The notes beneath the pieces were generated by a model. The model had not been told where the DNA came from, made no database searches, and saw only the letters and a program-made list of their open reading frames with translations. DNA of 64,000 nucleotides, taken from positions 2,294,001 to 2,358,000 of the forward strand of contig OY294069.1 in the NCBI GenBank assembly GCA_958510875.1. Reading direction: 5' to 3'. This DNA is from Endomychus coccineus. Its lineage: Eukaryota > Arthropoda > Insecta > Coleoptera > Endomychidae. This document shows, one piece after another, positions 54,326 to 64,000 of this stretch. Within the stretch, counting starts at the first letter, position 1. Each line of letters opens with the position of its first letter. The position numbers were made by a program, and so were the translations under genes.

Positions 54326-54745
54326 TTCTGGAGTTGACGTCCATTGAGTGATCAGCAAAAAATGTGCATTTACTGGGTTCAATGGAGATAGGTAGGTCAT
54401 TGATATTGATAATAAATAGAGTGGCCTCAGAGCTGAACTTCAAGGTTCACCATGCTTAGTTATTTCTGCATTCGACTTTATGTTGTTGGTTTCAACGTAT
54501 TGACTCCTATTAAAGAGGTATGATTTGAAAAAGTCACGTTGCTTACCTCTCAGTCCATAGAATTCCAGTTACTGCAGCAGAATTTCATGGGACACACAGT
54601 CGCAGGCCTTACTGAGATCTCACGAAGTTAAGCCAACAAGTAAATCATTCTCAAGACAGTCGACTACAACATCAACAACTGACGATACAGCTTTAGAAGT
54701 AGACCGATGTTTTCTGAAGTCGTATTGAGATAAAAGAAAAAATGA
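54326..54745 (-). mobile_element. Jockey-like non-LTR RT fragment
   Basis: Minus strand: QYDFRKHRSTSKAVSSVVD, DLSKACDCVSHEILLQ (first Asp region), LRGKQRDFFKSYLFNRSQYV, then KHGEP where VPQG should be and FIININDLPISIEPSKCTFF followed by ADHS in place of YADD. The lost Gly/Asp residues show decay. The fragment joins the S60 array at its 3' side. Confidence 0.8.
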
Positions 54746-56135
54746 CGTTTGAAATGTCACTTATTTAGTATCGTTGGATGAAGAAAAGCATGCAAAATTC
54801 AAAAATGCAATAATATAAGGCCATTCGATACAAAACTTCCGGCGAAACAGGAAATGAAAAAGAACCACTTGTTTGTCAAAAAGTGTCGTCTATTATGTAC
54901 ATAGAATATCCCAAATTTCAACCAATTATCTTTAAAAGCGATGGAGAAAAGTGGGTTGAACAATGAACCTGTTACACCCGTTTGTTCAAGCCATCAATGG
55001 ATTCTTTAAAGCAGAAGCTCCAGCATCTTGGACAGTTAATGGTCACCGATAACAAATATGCTCATCAGTACTTTGTACTTTGCATCAAAACCATAATGTC
55101 AAAGTCAACTGATAAACTGCCATCATTACAGCCACGAAAATCATCATCTAAATATTAATTTGATCATGAGCTCGACTAGCGCATTTTTAAATTCCAACCA
55201 TCCGTTCATTCACCGGTTATTATGTGAAGAACAAACTAAAATTCTTATAATACTTGTAGGTAAATGATTTATTTTATGAATTAGTAAAATCATAAAGCTT
55301 TCTGTCGGCGATGGTTACCTTTTGATGAAAACCCTCATAATAAATATATCGTCGTATAGTTTTATTATGACCATCCAAAATCGTGGTCGTAAATATGAGT
55401 TTTTGTGAGCGCCCCAACTGGAAATTAAAATACCGAAACGAGCCAGAAATATTCAGTTTCGATGAGTTTTGTTTCCCACAATCATCGTCCGCTCGTCGTT
55501 GATTCTATTATGTTGAATATGATCTATACAGTCTTCCTTCCGCTACGTTTCTTCACACGATATCGCTTCACATAATTTCCTGCATTATTCGGCTTCTTTA
55601 CGCAATTATGTTTCAAGCTACACACTCGGCTAATTATTTTATTGCACTTTTAAGGATCTTCCGCCTTCGTGTATTTGTAATTCAACGATATTTTCCTATT
55701 AAATATGTTAAGATCACATTTCTTGATTTTGAAGAGGACACAACCTAGATTTCATCTTGCAAAAAGTGGGCTGGAAGATTTGTGTTTTTGTATTTGTATA
55801 TTTTGGTGGTAACTTGAATTATTATTATCACCATTAATGTATGAGTGGCACTCTAGTATTTTAACCAGGCTCTCGAGGTGAACGAACAACTACCCAATCA
55901 AAACCGGGTGTGCGGATAGGTATTTATTTATTCGATTCGTTTCACATTCTCAAATGAATAATTGGCTGTATTCGAAGCCCATTCAAATTATGCAGTATCC
56001 CAACTGTGACTCGGGAGAAAAAACATTGCCTGATTTTATGCTTAAAAAATGCATGAACTTGAACAAGATAAATTATTAACATTTGGTTATTCTTTGAATT
56101 CAAAAACATCATCATCATCATCAGAGGCCACCTAG
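54746..56135. other. No gene recognised
   Basis: AT-rich DNA with a somewhat CpG-richer part near 55430-55600. No domains or repeats recognised. Confidence 0.45.
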
Positions 56136-56139
56136 TTGG

Positions 56140-56610
56140 GCCCATTGTGCGCCCCTTGGTCTGAAGCCTATTTTATTCTAGTAGGTTTGTGGTTATCCAG
56201 GAACCCAGAATATTGCTAATGCTGACTTCCATTAGTTCTTTTGGTAGCAGTTCAGATTCCTCGAAGTGACGGTGCCTGAGGGATGCCAATGGAAAGCTTT
56301 TCAACAGGATATGAGAGGCAAGGATCATCTCCGATACCCATAGTATTCCAGTCTCCTCTCTGATGTCCCTTCTGTTCAGAGAAAGGAGTAACTTTGAGAG
56401 CCTAGTTTCAGTCTGACAGGGGCGTCGGACGACCTTCGCCTGACCAGGGAGTCGAACATTTCATTTCCTTCGTCTCCACTGTGTCCAGGGAGCCAGATGA
56501 GTTGAGCTTTATATCTCCTGGCTAGTTCAGCTAGCGTATCTCTGCATTATTCGACAAGTCTTGATGATACTCTGGGTGATTTGAGAGTCTGTCTGTGCAA
56601 ATATGTATGC
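56140..56610 (-). mobile_element. Non-LTR RNase H domain fragment
   Basis: Minus strand includes IFAQTDSQ (from a TDSQ motif of RNase H), LARRYKAQLIWLPGHSGDEG and NEMFDSLVRR, the WxPGHxGxxGNExAD block with His and the last catalytic Asp. Then LKLGSQSYSFSEQKGHQRGD and a short tail. RNase H removes RNA from the hybrid in some non-LTR clades. Only this domain is present; it could belong to the R1-like family at 60.5 kb and 11.1 kb. Confidence 0.78.
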
Positions 56611-58180
56611 GCCTATTTCCATGGCACAACAAACATACTTCAGTCCAAAAGTTGATAGTTGAAGAGATACGGAATGTTAAATTTAAAATATACTTTCAGT
56701 TTTTTGTGTTGAGGAATTGATTTTTCTGTACAGTCGGATTATAGTTCATAGAGTGTGCTAGTAACAGTAGTTTGACTCTGTTAAAGACGATAGAACTTTT
56801 TCACACTTCAAATTCTCATTTCACAACTTTTTTTTACACACAAAAGGCTTAATTGAAAGTCACTATCTCTCAACTGTTTCGAGATATTTGGCTTTGAAAT
56901 CTTCGAAGCCGTTGCTTTAAATTATAATCACCTATTATTCATTTAGCACGTTTTTTAAGTGGGCATTGAACAAAAACCAATTTGGCCGTTTTCCACTTGT
57001 CTTATTGTTGTCATTTATATGCTATTTTGCATCCAGTGTTATTCGTACCTAAATAAAATTACTTCTTAGAGTATAATTCAAATTGTACATAAAATGAGAT
57101 AGAAATGAGCGATATGGTCTGCAAACAGATTTTTTTGGTTCTACTTAGAGTTATATCCAAATAGAAGGCAGCCATATGTAAAGTTATTCCAAGACATTTT
57201 CAATCGACTCACTGGTACTTTTTGTCCTAAAAGACACACTATTACTGTAGACCAAGAAGAAGAAATTTCAACAGGGATGGCATGGCAGGAAGTCCAGAAG
57301 TTAGTCCTACAACCTGCAAAATATTATATATTCTACTATGATTGCAACAACACTTTTTTCCATCCATCAGTATGGCTTGATATGCTGCTTTGTAAGCGAT
57401 TGTTTTCTAATCAAGTGAATTCAATATGCTTATGTTAGATAGAATGTTCTGTATGAGAGCAAATATCGATGAATTGATAATCTAACTAGGGATGAGAAGA
57501 GCATGAAATCTAATCAAAATGGATTGCTATGATGTTTTGACTGAACGTAATGTTTGTTTGGTAGTTGGTCCTGATTAAACCCTTTGTACATTAGTAGCGA
57601 GAACAGAGGTCACTAGATACATCGACTAATAGTAAACATTATTGCACATGACATGACGAACAATTTAACCAATCAACTGGGAATAATTATATACACGCCC
57701 TGTGACTGCAACTACATTTCTGAATCTGAATAGAGATAACTTAGATTAACTCAATATAAACGAGGTATCATGGAAATACGCTATTTAACTATTACATATA
57801 ATCATCTTATTTGGCAACATAGCATCTATATTAAGAACGGATGCCATGATATTCTCGATGGGGAATATTGCGGCTTTCTATGTAAACTAAAACACATCTA
57901 GCAATGATATCCTTTTTACACCACAATTGTCTCGTATGATGGTAGTGATTTTACCCATCTTCCTTCTGATAGGTAAGCACATGAAGCGAGGATGTATGAT
58001 GAATCATTGGCTATCATTGTAAGCGTATTTCGAGGAAATATGATTCTGTAAATGTCTGTTTGCTCCTAAAATGTTCGTCATGCCACCTTTTTACCAAGAG
58101 GTACACAACATACTGAAAAGGCTGGCATCATTCTGAAAAATCCAACCGTTACATCCAAAAAGATAATTATATGAGAATTC
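56611..58180. other. No gene recognised
   Basis: No coding motif, RNA gene or repeat recognised on either strand. Confidence 0.5.
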
Positions 58181-58184
58181 TTGG

Positions 58185-58265
58185 AAAATATGTCACATTA
58201 ACATATATGTTTGCTATACTATCGTCTTCACGTAGGTTTTGGTCTCACTACCATCATCAGATAAC
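58185..58265 (-). repeat. H1 block, decayed core
   Basis: Matches the H1 core and the GAGAATTCTTGG-type flank, but the second box reads AAAA for GAAA and stem II is changed to GGUA/GACC. An old copy. Confidence 0.6.
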
Positions 58266-59660
58266 GGGTACTACCACTACCTATCTCCGCGTGTGACCAC
58301 CAGGTGTCGTCAAGTGTCGCGGTCGTAACAATAAAGTACAGCTAGCACACAATAGTGATTGAACTAGCGAATTTAGCAAGCGTATGCTCGCTCAGGGCGG
58401 GTACTCGGCGAATAGTCTAGAAATTATAGATAATGGCAGGAAAATTGAAATGGTTTTGACCCTTGGAACCTACTGGAGGAAACATTATGGCTGGGAAGTT
58501 TGGAGACCCCTGTTCTAGATCACTGATTGTGTACCATGATTCTATCAACAACTTGAAGAACTCATTCGATATCATCAAATTTGATATCAAAGATCTAGGA
58601 TGTCTTCTATCCGATATGTACGAGTTCCATTACTGGTTAAGACGACTAAATTCGAAGATAACTCGCGATTCCCTCAAAAAGTAGGAAAGCGACCAGGTAA
58701 AGAGGAACGAGTGAACGCATAAATTGAAATGGTAATAAATATAAGACATGTGTTTACTAAGAACGCGTGTTCCTTATATAAATATCTGGCTTCTGGATAG
58801 ATGACGAGTGTTGTGTTAAGCCGTTATTGCACCACATTAAATAACAACTATCCAGTCAGTAATAACAGTGAGTAGGGAAAGGGTTCTTCGACACTACGAT
58901 ATTACCTCGAGGCTTCTAAAAGTATGGCTTAATAACATAGGCGTGAGAATGTACTCCTCACACGCACATCCCAACCCTTTCAACTAACTATTCACCTCAT
59001 AATTCCAATGCAACGCATACAATCTGAAGTAGAATGTTAGAATATACTTCGCGAATTGTCTTATTGGTTTCACACGTTCATATTGAGTATTACTTGAAGT
59101 CAGTGCCGTTTATGAATCTTCTGGGCCCTAGGCCACGTAAGTTTTACGGGCTCTAAAATGAACATATGCATATTACTACGAGCGAAGCGAGCCTACTTGC
59201 GCCCATTCAATTTTTTTGTTCAAAAAGCAGCGTGGCTTCGTACAATGAATTTTCCGCATTGTTAGGAAATTGCATTTGGAATGTTTTTAGTTCACAATGT
59301 GATGATGTGTTATATATACACAATAACGAGAATCAAATACTTACATATACATCTAAAATTTTAAATATGTACTATTCTACACTTTTGTGTCGCAAATTCA
59401 CTTATTAGTTTATCGCTATCTAATTTTTGCACTTCTTCGCTTTCAAGTATAGAAATGTTGTTAATTTTGACTGCCCTAGACTGCTATGTAAATAGTTCTT
59501 TACTCTTTTTAATGAAACTACTTTAGCCTCCGGCATTACTGATTGGTTGAAACGTATTTCAATATTTGGAAACGTTTCGGAGATCTTATTCCTTTTTATG
59601 ACGTTCTGAATTTCTTTCACACATGTTTCCTCCATACAGTTCATAAGAAATAGAAAATGC
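58266..59660. other. No gene recognised
   Basis: Open frames of 73-80 codons at 58463, 59166 and 59420 show no motif I recognise. No array or RNA gene seen. Confidence 0.5.
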
Positions 59661-59664
59661 TTCT

Positions 59665-60445
59665 GTTTACCCTTTCATACAAACTGTATTTCCTTCCTGC
59701 TGGAAGACAGCTAGAGTCCAAACAATTTCAAAAAAAAGGAAAGAAGACCCTTCCTAATAATTATAGACTCATTATACTATCACCTGTAATCTGTAAAGTA
59801 ATGGAGGAAGCAATCAACATCGAGTTTATCCAATACTTAGAAAGCTCCAAAACCGTGAATGACCGGCAACATGGCTTTCGTCAGCACGGATCAACTTTGC
59901 CTGCTTGCCTACATAACACATGCATGACAAAATTCTATCAAAACACATGGAGAATCTGTAGATGTAGCATTGGATATATTCAAACCATTTGACCGAGTCT
60001 GGCACCTAAGCCTTTTTGGGAAACTTCCTTCATATGGTTTGCTAGTTTGTCGCCTATTATCGAGTTTTCTTTCAGACGGAGCATCCTCCGATCAATGCTG
60101 GTGTTCCACAGGTATCTGCTTGAGACCAACTTTGTTTCTGCTCCATACCAATGATCTGCTAGAAGTGACCATCTGTCCCGTCTACAGCTATGCAGATGAT
60201 GGTACACTCCATACCGGTTTCTCATCTAGAGCTAGAGCCCCGATACCATCCAATAAAGCCAGAGGAGCGAGACAAAAGCAGGTTGACGCAATAAATGGAG
60301 ATCTGGCATTGATTCTGGAACAGGAATCTGTTAATCTAGTAGAGTTTAATCCAACCAAAACTCAAGCTTCCGTCTTATCCAGAAAGGCGGATCCCACAAT
60401 CACTAATATGATAATGTCAAGTAGAACTATTCTTACGAAGTGATC
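59665..60445 (+). mobile_element. Family A non-LTR RT, longest copy
   Basis: Plus strand: LPAGRQLES, NNYRLIILSPVICKVMEEA, YLESSKTVNDRQHGFRQHGS, then in the next frame VALDIFKPFDRVWHLSLFG and KLPSYGLLVCRLLSSFLSDG, a CSTGICLRPTLFLLHTNDLL box (VPQGSxLxPTLFLLHIN worn) and SYADDGTLHTGFSSR with YADD intact. It continues through ARGARQKQVDAINGDLA and FNPTKTQASVLSRKADP. Two or three frameshifts. No N-terminal endonuclease or C-terminal region follows. Confidence 0.87.
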
Positions 60446-60469
60446 ATGTGAAGTCTATGACTACACAGC

Positions 60470-61165
60470 ATAGGTGACAGTACATCTCTCTGCGGACATC
60501 CTCTAGCGACCCGCACCTCCTTCTTAACCTCATTGAGAGTTCTTATGACTGTCTTGCAACGGAACATGTTGTGGATCCATCTGTACGGCAGACCCTCCAT
60601 CCCTCGCTCTCGCTTTCCTCCATGTTGAGAAATCTCATTAGCGCGATTTCTTTGCAGTCCAGCGATTTCTCTGCTCCCTGTATTAGTTCGTATACCTATC
60701 GATCAGTTCCTCTAGAGTTTTCAGGAGAAACGATGTTAGAGTGATCGGACGGAATAATTTTGGCTGGAAGTAAGACTCTCGCCCTGGATTTGTTATGAAG
60801 ACATACTTCACCGCCCTCCACCCTATGTAGCTCAGTGCCAAGCTGGCTCTCAGCATTTCGCATAGGTTGGGGGCTAGTATATCGATTTTGCCCGCTTCAG
60901 TGTAGCTGGCAGTATCGCATCGGTTCCTGGCGAGTTATATGGTTGAAATTAATTTTTGCTCATTCGATTTCTGATTTGTTACTGATACTCGCAGCCAGAG
61001 CCCAGTCTTCATACTACGGTCGTTTTCTGGAATGATTCAGGGAAGTGAGTCTGGAGTAGCAGCTCCAGCGTTACTTCATCTGTTTTGGTATATCCTCCTT
61101 GTAGTTTTGCACAGGAGCCCACTTTCTGTCGTTGTCTCGGTTTCTAGTACCTTGTGGAGTCCCTA
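60470..61165 (-). mobile_element. R1-like non-LTR pol, pre-RT to RT fingers
   Basis: Minus strand: RNRDNDRKWAPVQNYKED-like text at the 5' side, VTLELLLQTHFPESFQK, MKTGLWLRVS, then APNLCEMLRASLALSYIGWR, FRPITLTSFLLKTLEELIDR (the RPIxLTSFLLKTLExxIDR block typical of R1-like RTs) and a Tyr/Asn end. Stops appear about every 30-40 codons. It faces the family A copy tail to tail. Confidence 0.75.
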
Positions 61166-62115
61166 TAAGGACTTAGTCATTACGTTCAATATACAGTCAT
61201 AACGTGATTTACCGTTTGAACCCTTGGGCTGACGAAAAAATACTTCCGTTGTGTTTAATATACTTATATCCAACTTCGAATGGTCTCCTCCCTTGAGCAA
61301 TATGATTTCACTGGTTGTTTCATTCATTTTGAACAATTCTCTCATCACATTTTGTATCTATACTATTTTCATCGGCAAGATTGTGTTTGATTGACGATTA
61401 ATTCCAGGTCGCAGTCTAATAATATAAAAACAGAGCAGTGGCTGTAAATATATGTTAAATAACGTTTAGTTTGCATTTTTGATTGTTAATTAACTTTTTG
61501 CCAAATGGCTTCGTTAATAAAACACAGCTTGTCGCGAGATCAAATCTACACAGTAGCAGAAAGAGAGTGAGAGAGAGAGAGAGAGAGAGAGCCTCGTATA
61601 ATTGAAATACAATTGAAATGCCAGTTTGTTTAGTTAATTCAGAGTCGAGTTATAAATGAAAATCTGCGCACCTTTCACAAATAAAATACATCGCCAGAGC
61701 AGATAACGAAATAGACAGCAACGCTCTCTTATGTATTAAGATCTAATCAGTATTTTACACCATTGATTTAACTCGTATCTAGATGGCTAGCTTCATAGGT
61801 ACACACTGTTTTGTTTTTTACTCTCCTATAAAGCGTACCATGTAATCTATATATTCCCATATTTAACATTGTCAACTGTTATAGATAATTAGCGGTACGA
61901 TAATTACTAGATAATGGAACGCCAATAATACTGGACCTTTGGAATTCCTTGGCATGGCATTGATGCCAGTGGCGTAGCAGAATTTTCATCGTCAATGCTT
62001 TTCGATGTTAAAGCTGAGTATATTCTTGATTTTGGGATTGATGTTATCAGTATCAGTGTTAAGTTATTTCAGGATTGCAGATTTCGGCTCTTTCGCTATA
62101 ATATAGATAGATAGT
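61166..62115. other. No gene; GA microsatellite
   Basis: An AG run covers about 61561-61592. The rest is AT-rich and shows no feature. Confidence 0.55.
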
Positions 62116-62119
62116 ATGG

Positions 62120-63310
62120 AATATTGTAAATATATATACCGGCAAAAATCAAGGATTCATGAGAAAAGACGATATAATAACCAATTTCCACCAAAGTAAT
62201 AAGAGTCCCACAGAAATATTGAATGAAGTTAACTTATTCTTCGTCAACTTAGGCTCCCACTTCTTGGGTAATTTGGCTCCTAATAATGCTGAGGGCAAAG
62301 TAAAACAAAACGAACATTGTCTATTTCTACGACCTACAGATCCAGTCGAAGTATTAAAATATTTCATAGCTTAAATAATACTGAACCTCAAGGCGATGAT
62401 TGTTCACCTGCAAAATTGGTCAAATTTGTAGCCAATGAGATATTACATCCATTAGTTCACCAGAGAAATCTATCTATGATTTCTGGCATATTTTTGGATA
62501 AGTTAAAAATTGCCGTCATTAAGCCTATGTACAAGAAAGGGGACAAATGTTTGATAAACAACTATAGACCCATAGCGCTACTACCAACCATGTCTGAAAT
62601 ATTCGAAAAATTTATATATAACCATCTTATAAGCTTCTGGGACAAACACAATATCATATCAGATATTCAAAATGGCTCTCGGAAAAATAAATCTAGCAGT
62701 AGTAACAATACTTTACTTGTTTGCTTAGACCTATCCAAAGCATTTTACAGTTTAGATCACTCATTATTTTATATGGACTATGGGGTGTAAGTAAAAATTT
62801 ATTGAAGTCATACCTAAAAAACAGGTCTCAATATATGATAGAACAGAACTGCGACGGCAAAGAATTAAAATCAGATTTATTATCAATTGAAAGAGGGGCT
62901 CCACAAGGTACAACCCTTGGACCTCTTTTTTTTTATAATTTACACAATTAAAGTACCTGATTTAGTGAATGACTCAATAAGCCAGTATGCAGATGATATT
63001 GCAGCGGTATTTTCTGAACCAACCATGATAGACCTTGAAGCAAAATTGTTCCAAACTCTAGATACGCTGAACCAATGGTTCACCTATAATAACCTTAAGT
63101 TGAATGTAGAAAAAACGAATGCAATTAAATTTAATTATCATGCAAATAGTCAAACCATTTCACTTACTAATGCCACAAATATATTCAAAACGTAACAAAG
63201 TATAAGTTTCCTTGGAATTTATGTTGATTCCCGTTTGGAGTGGTCACACCACATAGACTGTGTCACAAAAAGGATGTCGTCATATTATTTGCGCTGAGAA
63301 CAATCGAAAA
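62120..63310 (+). mobile_element. Jockey-like non-LTR pol, near-complete RT with few lesions
   Basis: Plus strand. The pre-RT frame 62159-62374 (NEVNLFFVNLGSHF) passes with one shift into DDCSPAKLVKFVANEILHP, ISGIFLDKLKIAVIKPMYKK, NNYRPIALLPTMSEIFEKF and CLDLSKAFYSLDHS. Shifts lead to SKNLLKSYLKNRSQYMIE, RGAPQGTTLGPLFF and ISQYADDIAAVF (YADD intact), then LKLNVEKTNAIKFNYH. After a stop, SFLGIYVDSRLEWSHHIDCV follows. Three or four frameshifts only. It runs toward a convergent relic at 63380. Confidence 0.88.
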
Positions 63311-63379
63311 TCTTAGTACCACTGAGTTGTTTTCTGAATATGAAGATTCTATTTCTGAGCTGTTATTTGAGTAATACGG

Positions 63380-63990
63380 AAATTTTATTGATTGCTAGTT
63401 TTGTTTCTATTCGATTTCAGATTATTCATAGTACCTCAATAGTCATTTGAGGTAATTTGCATGTCAATTTCAGAGTTCTCTCGTGTGATAGAAGATATGT
63501 CATCTGCAAACATGATACATTTTTCTAAACATGCTGGTAGGTCGTTTGTGTATACAATGTATAAAAGTGGACCTGAGACTGAGCCTTGCGCAACTCCTCT
63601 TGTCACTGTACATGTTGACGATGTGATTTTTTGAAATCATTCGAATAATGTGAGTAATATGCCCTAACACCCATTTGTTCTAATTTTATCAACATGATTC
63701 TATGATCAACGCTATCGAAGGCTTTCGACAAGTCTAGGCCCATCACTTGAGCTATTTAGCCTTCATTCAAATATTCCAATATTCTACAAAGTGAATGAAA
63801 AGTGGCGGGAATTGTTGATTTGCTTTTCCTAAATCCATATTGTACATTATTTCGATGCACAAATGCAATTTTGAATGAGCGCCAAAAATAAAATGGTAAT
63901 TTTTTTACTTGCCTTCCAGAATTGAATGCCCGAAAAAAATCGAGGATTTTTGCTATAATGCCTCGACTATCGGAGTAGGAGCTCAAAATT
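63380..63990 (-). mobile_element. Jockey-like non-LTR RT, minus strand at right edge
   Basis: Minus strand: NVQYGFRKSKSTIPATFHSL, CRILEYLNEG, LDLSKAFDSVDHRIMLIKLE with QMGVRAYYSHYS, then VTRGVAQGSVSGPLLYIVYT-like text and a YADD remnant MFADDISSIT. It is the same family as 32390-33160, with overlapping lesions. The 5' side reaches the window end. Confidence 0.82.
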
Positions 63991-64000
63991 TGAACGAGAA

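Noticed and set aside
1..64000. CRISPR array, operons, bacterial-type genes
   Set aside because: Composition, transposon content, intron and telomere-type repeats are those of an insect nuclear genome; the tandem repeats found are satellites with 60-314-bp periods, without spacers.
1..64000. tRNA or rRNA genes
   Set aside because: I looked for B-box-like and rRNA core text and found nothing convincing; a covariance scan would be the proper test.

Overview
The window looks like AT-rich insect nuclear DNA. The evidence is interstitial (TTAGG)n, the usual insect telomere repeat, together with Jockey-like non-LTR elements, mariner and Tc1 transposases, Penelope-like elements (PLEs), a pogo-type transposase and a Crypton-like tyrosine recombinase. 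The order of insect (beetle, bug or other) cannot be fixed by reading. I see no host protein-coding gene, rRNA or tRNA that I can defend. The window is best read as intergenic or large-intron DNA filled with broken mobile elements and short satellites. Almost every recognisable protein stretch comes from a transposon, and most carry stops or frameshifts.

Labels used below. Family A: a non-LTR element with at least a dozen scattered pieces. Jockey-like copies: separate non-LTR pieces with a Jockey-type RT or C-terminus. P1 and P2: two Penelope-like families with GIY-YIG endonuclease remnants. H1 and H2: two repeated blocks that each contain a hammerhead-ribozyme-like core. S173, S314, S143 and S60: short tandem repeats named by period in bp.

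Layout. 0-7 kb: RT fragment at the left edge, S173, degenerate S314 and S143-like arrays, a GC-rich patch, then a family A copy split by a P1 fragment. 8.7-10 kb: a fairly long minus-strand Jockey-like RT. 11-17 kb: R1-like tail, H1 ribozyme-like motif with P2 pieces, one S314 monomer, H2 blocks, a minus Jockey-like copy. 17.9-25.6 kb: many family A fragments, a Gypsy pol fragment, mariner and Tc1 remnants. 26-31.4 kb: best H1 motif, Jockey-like and family A pieces, the main S314 array, an inverted H2 pair. 32-36 kb: RT, mariner and a DUF4817-type transposase relic. 37.9-40.8 kb: a Jockey-like copy interrupted by an almost intact tyrosine-recombinase element. 42-47.6 kb: S143, family A, pogo-type transposase, H2 and H1 blocks. 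48.6-51.6 kb: a small hairpin element, a 1.47-kb palindromic P1 insertion with a 16-bp target duplication inside an older P1 copy, and an R2/R4-like fragment. 53-64 kb: TTAGG and S60, RT and RNase H fragments, family A, and two Jockey-like copies facing each other at the right end.

The most interesting items are (1) H1, whose hammerhead fold closes in all three helices in two copies and lies beside P2 GIY-YIG sequence; (2) the tyrosine-recombinase element, which has a spliceable intron, palindromic sites at its ends and a clean empty site; and (3) the palindromic Penelope insertion. None of the ribozyme or recombinase activity claims has been tested here.
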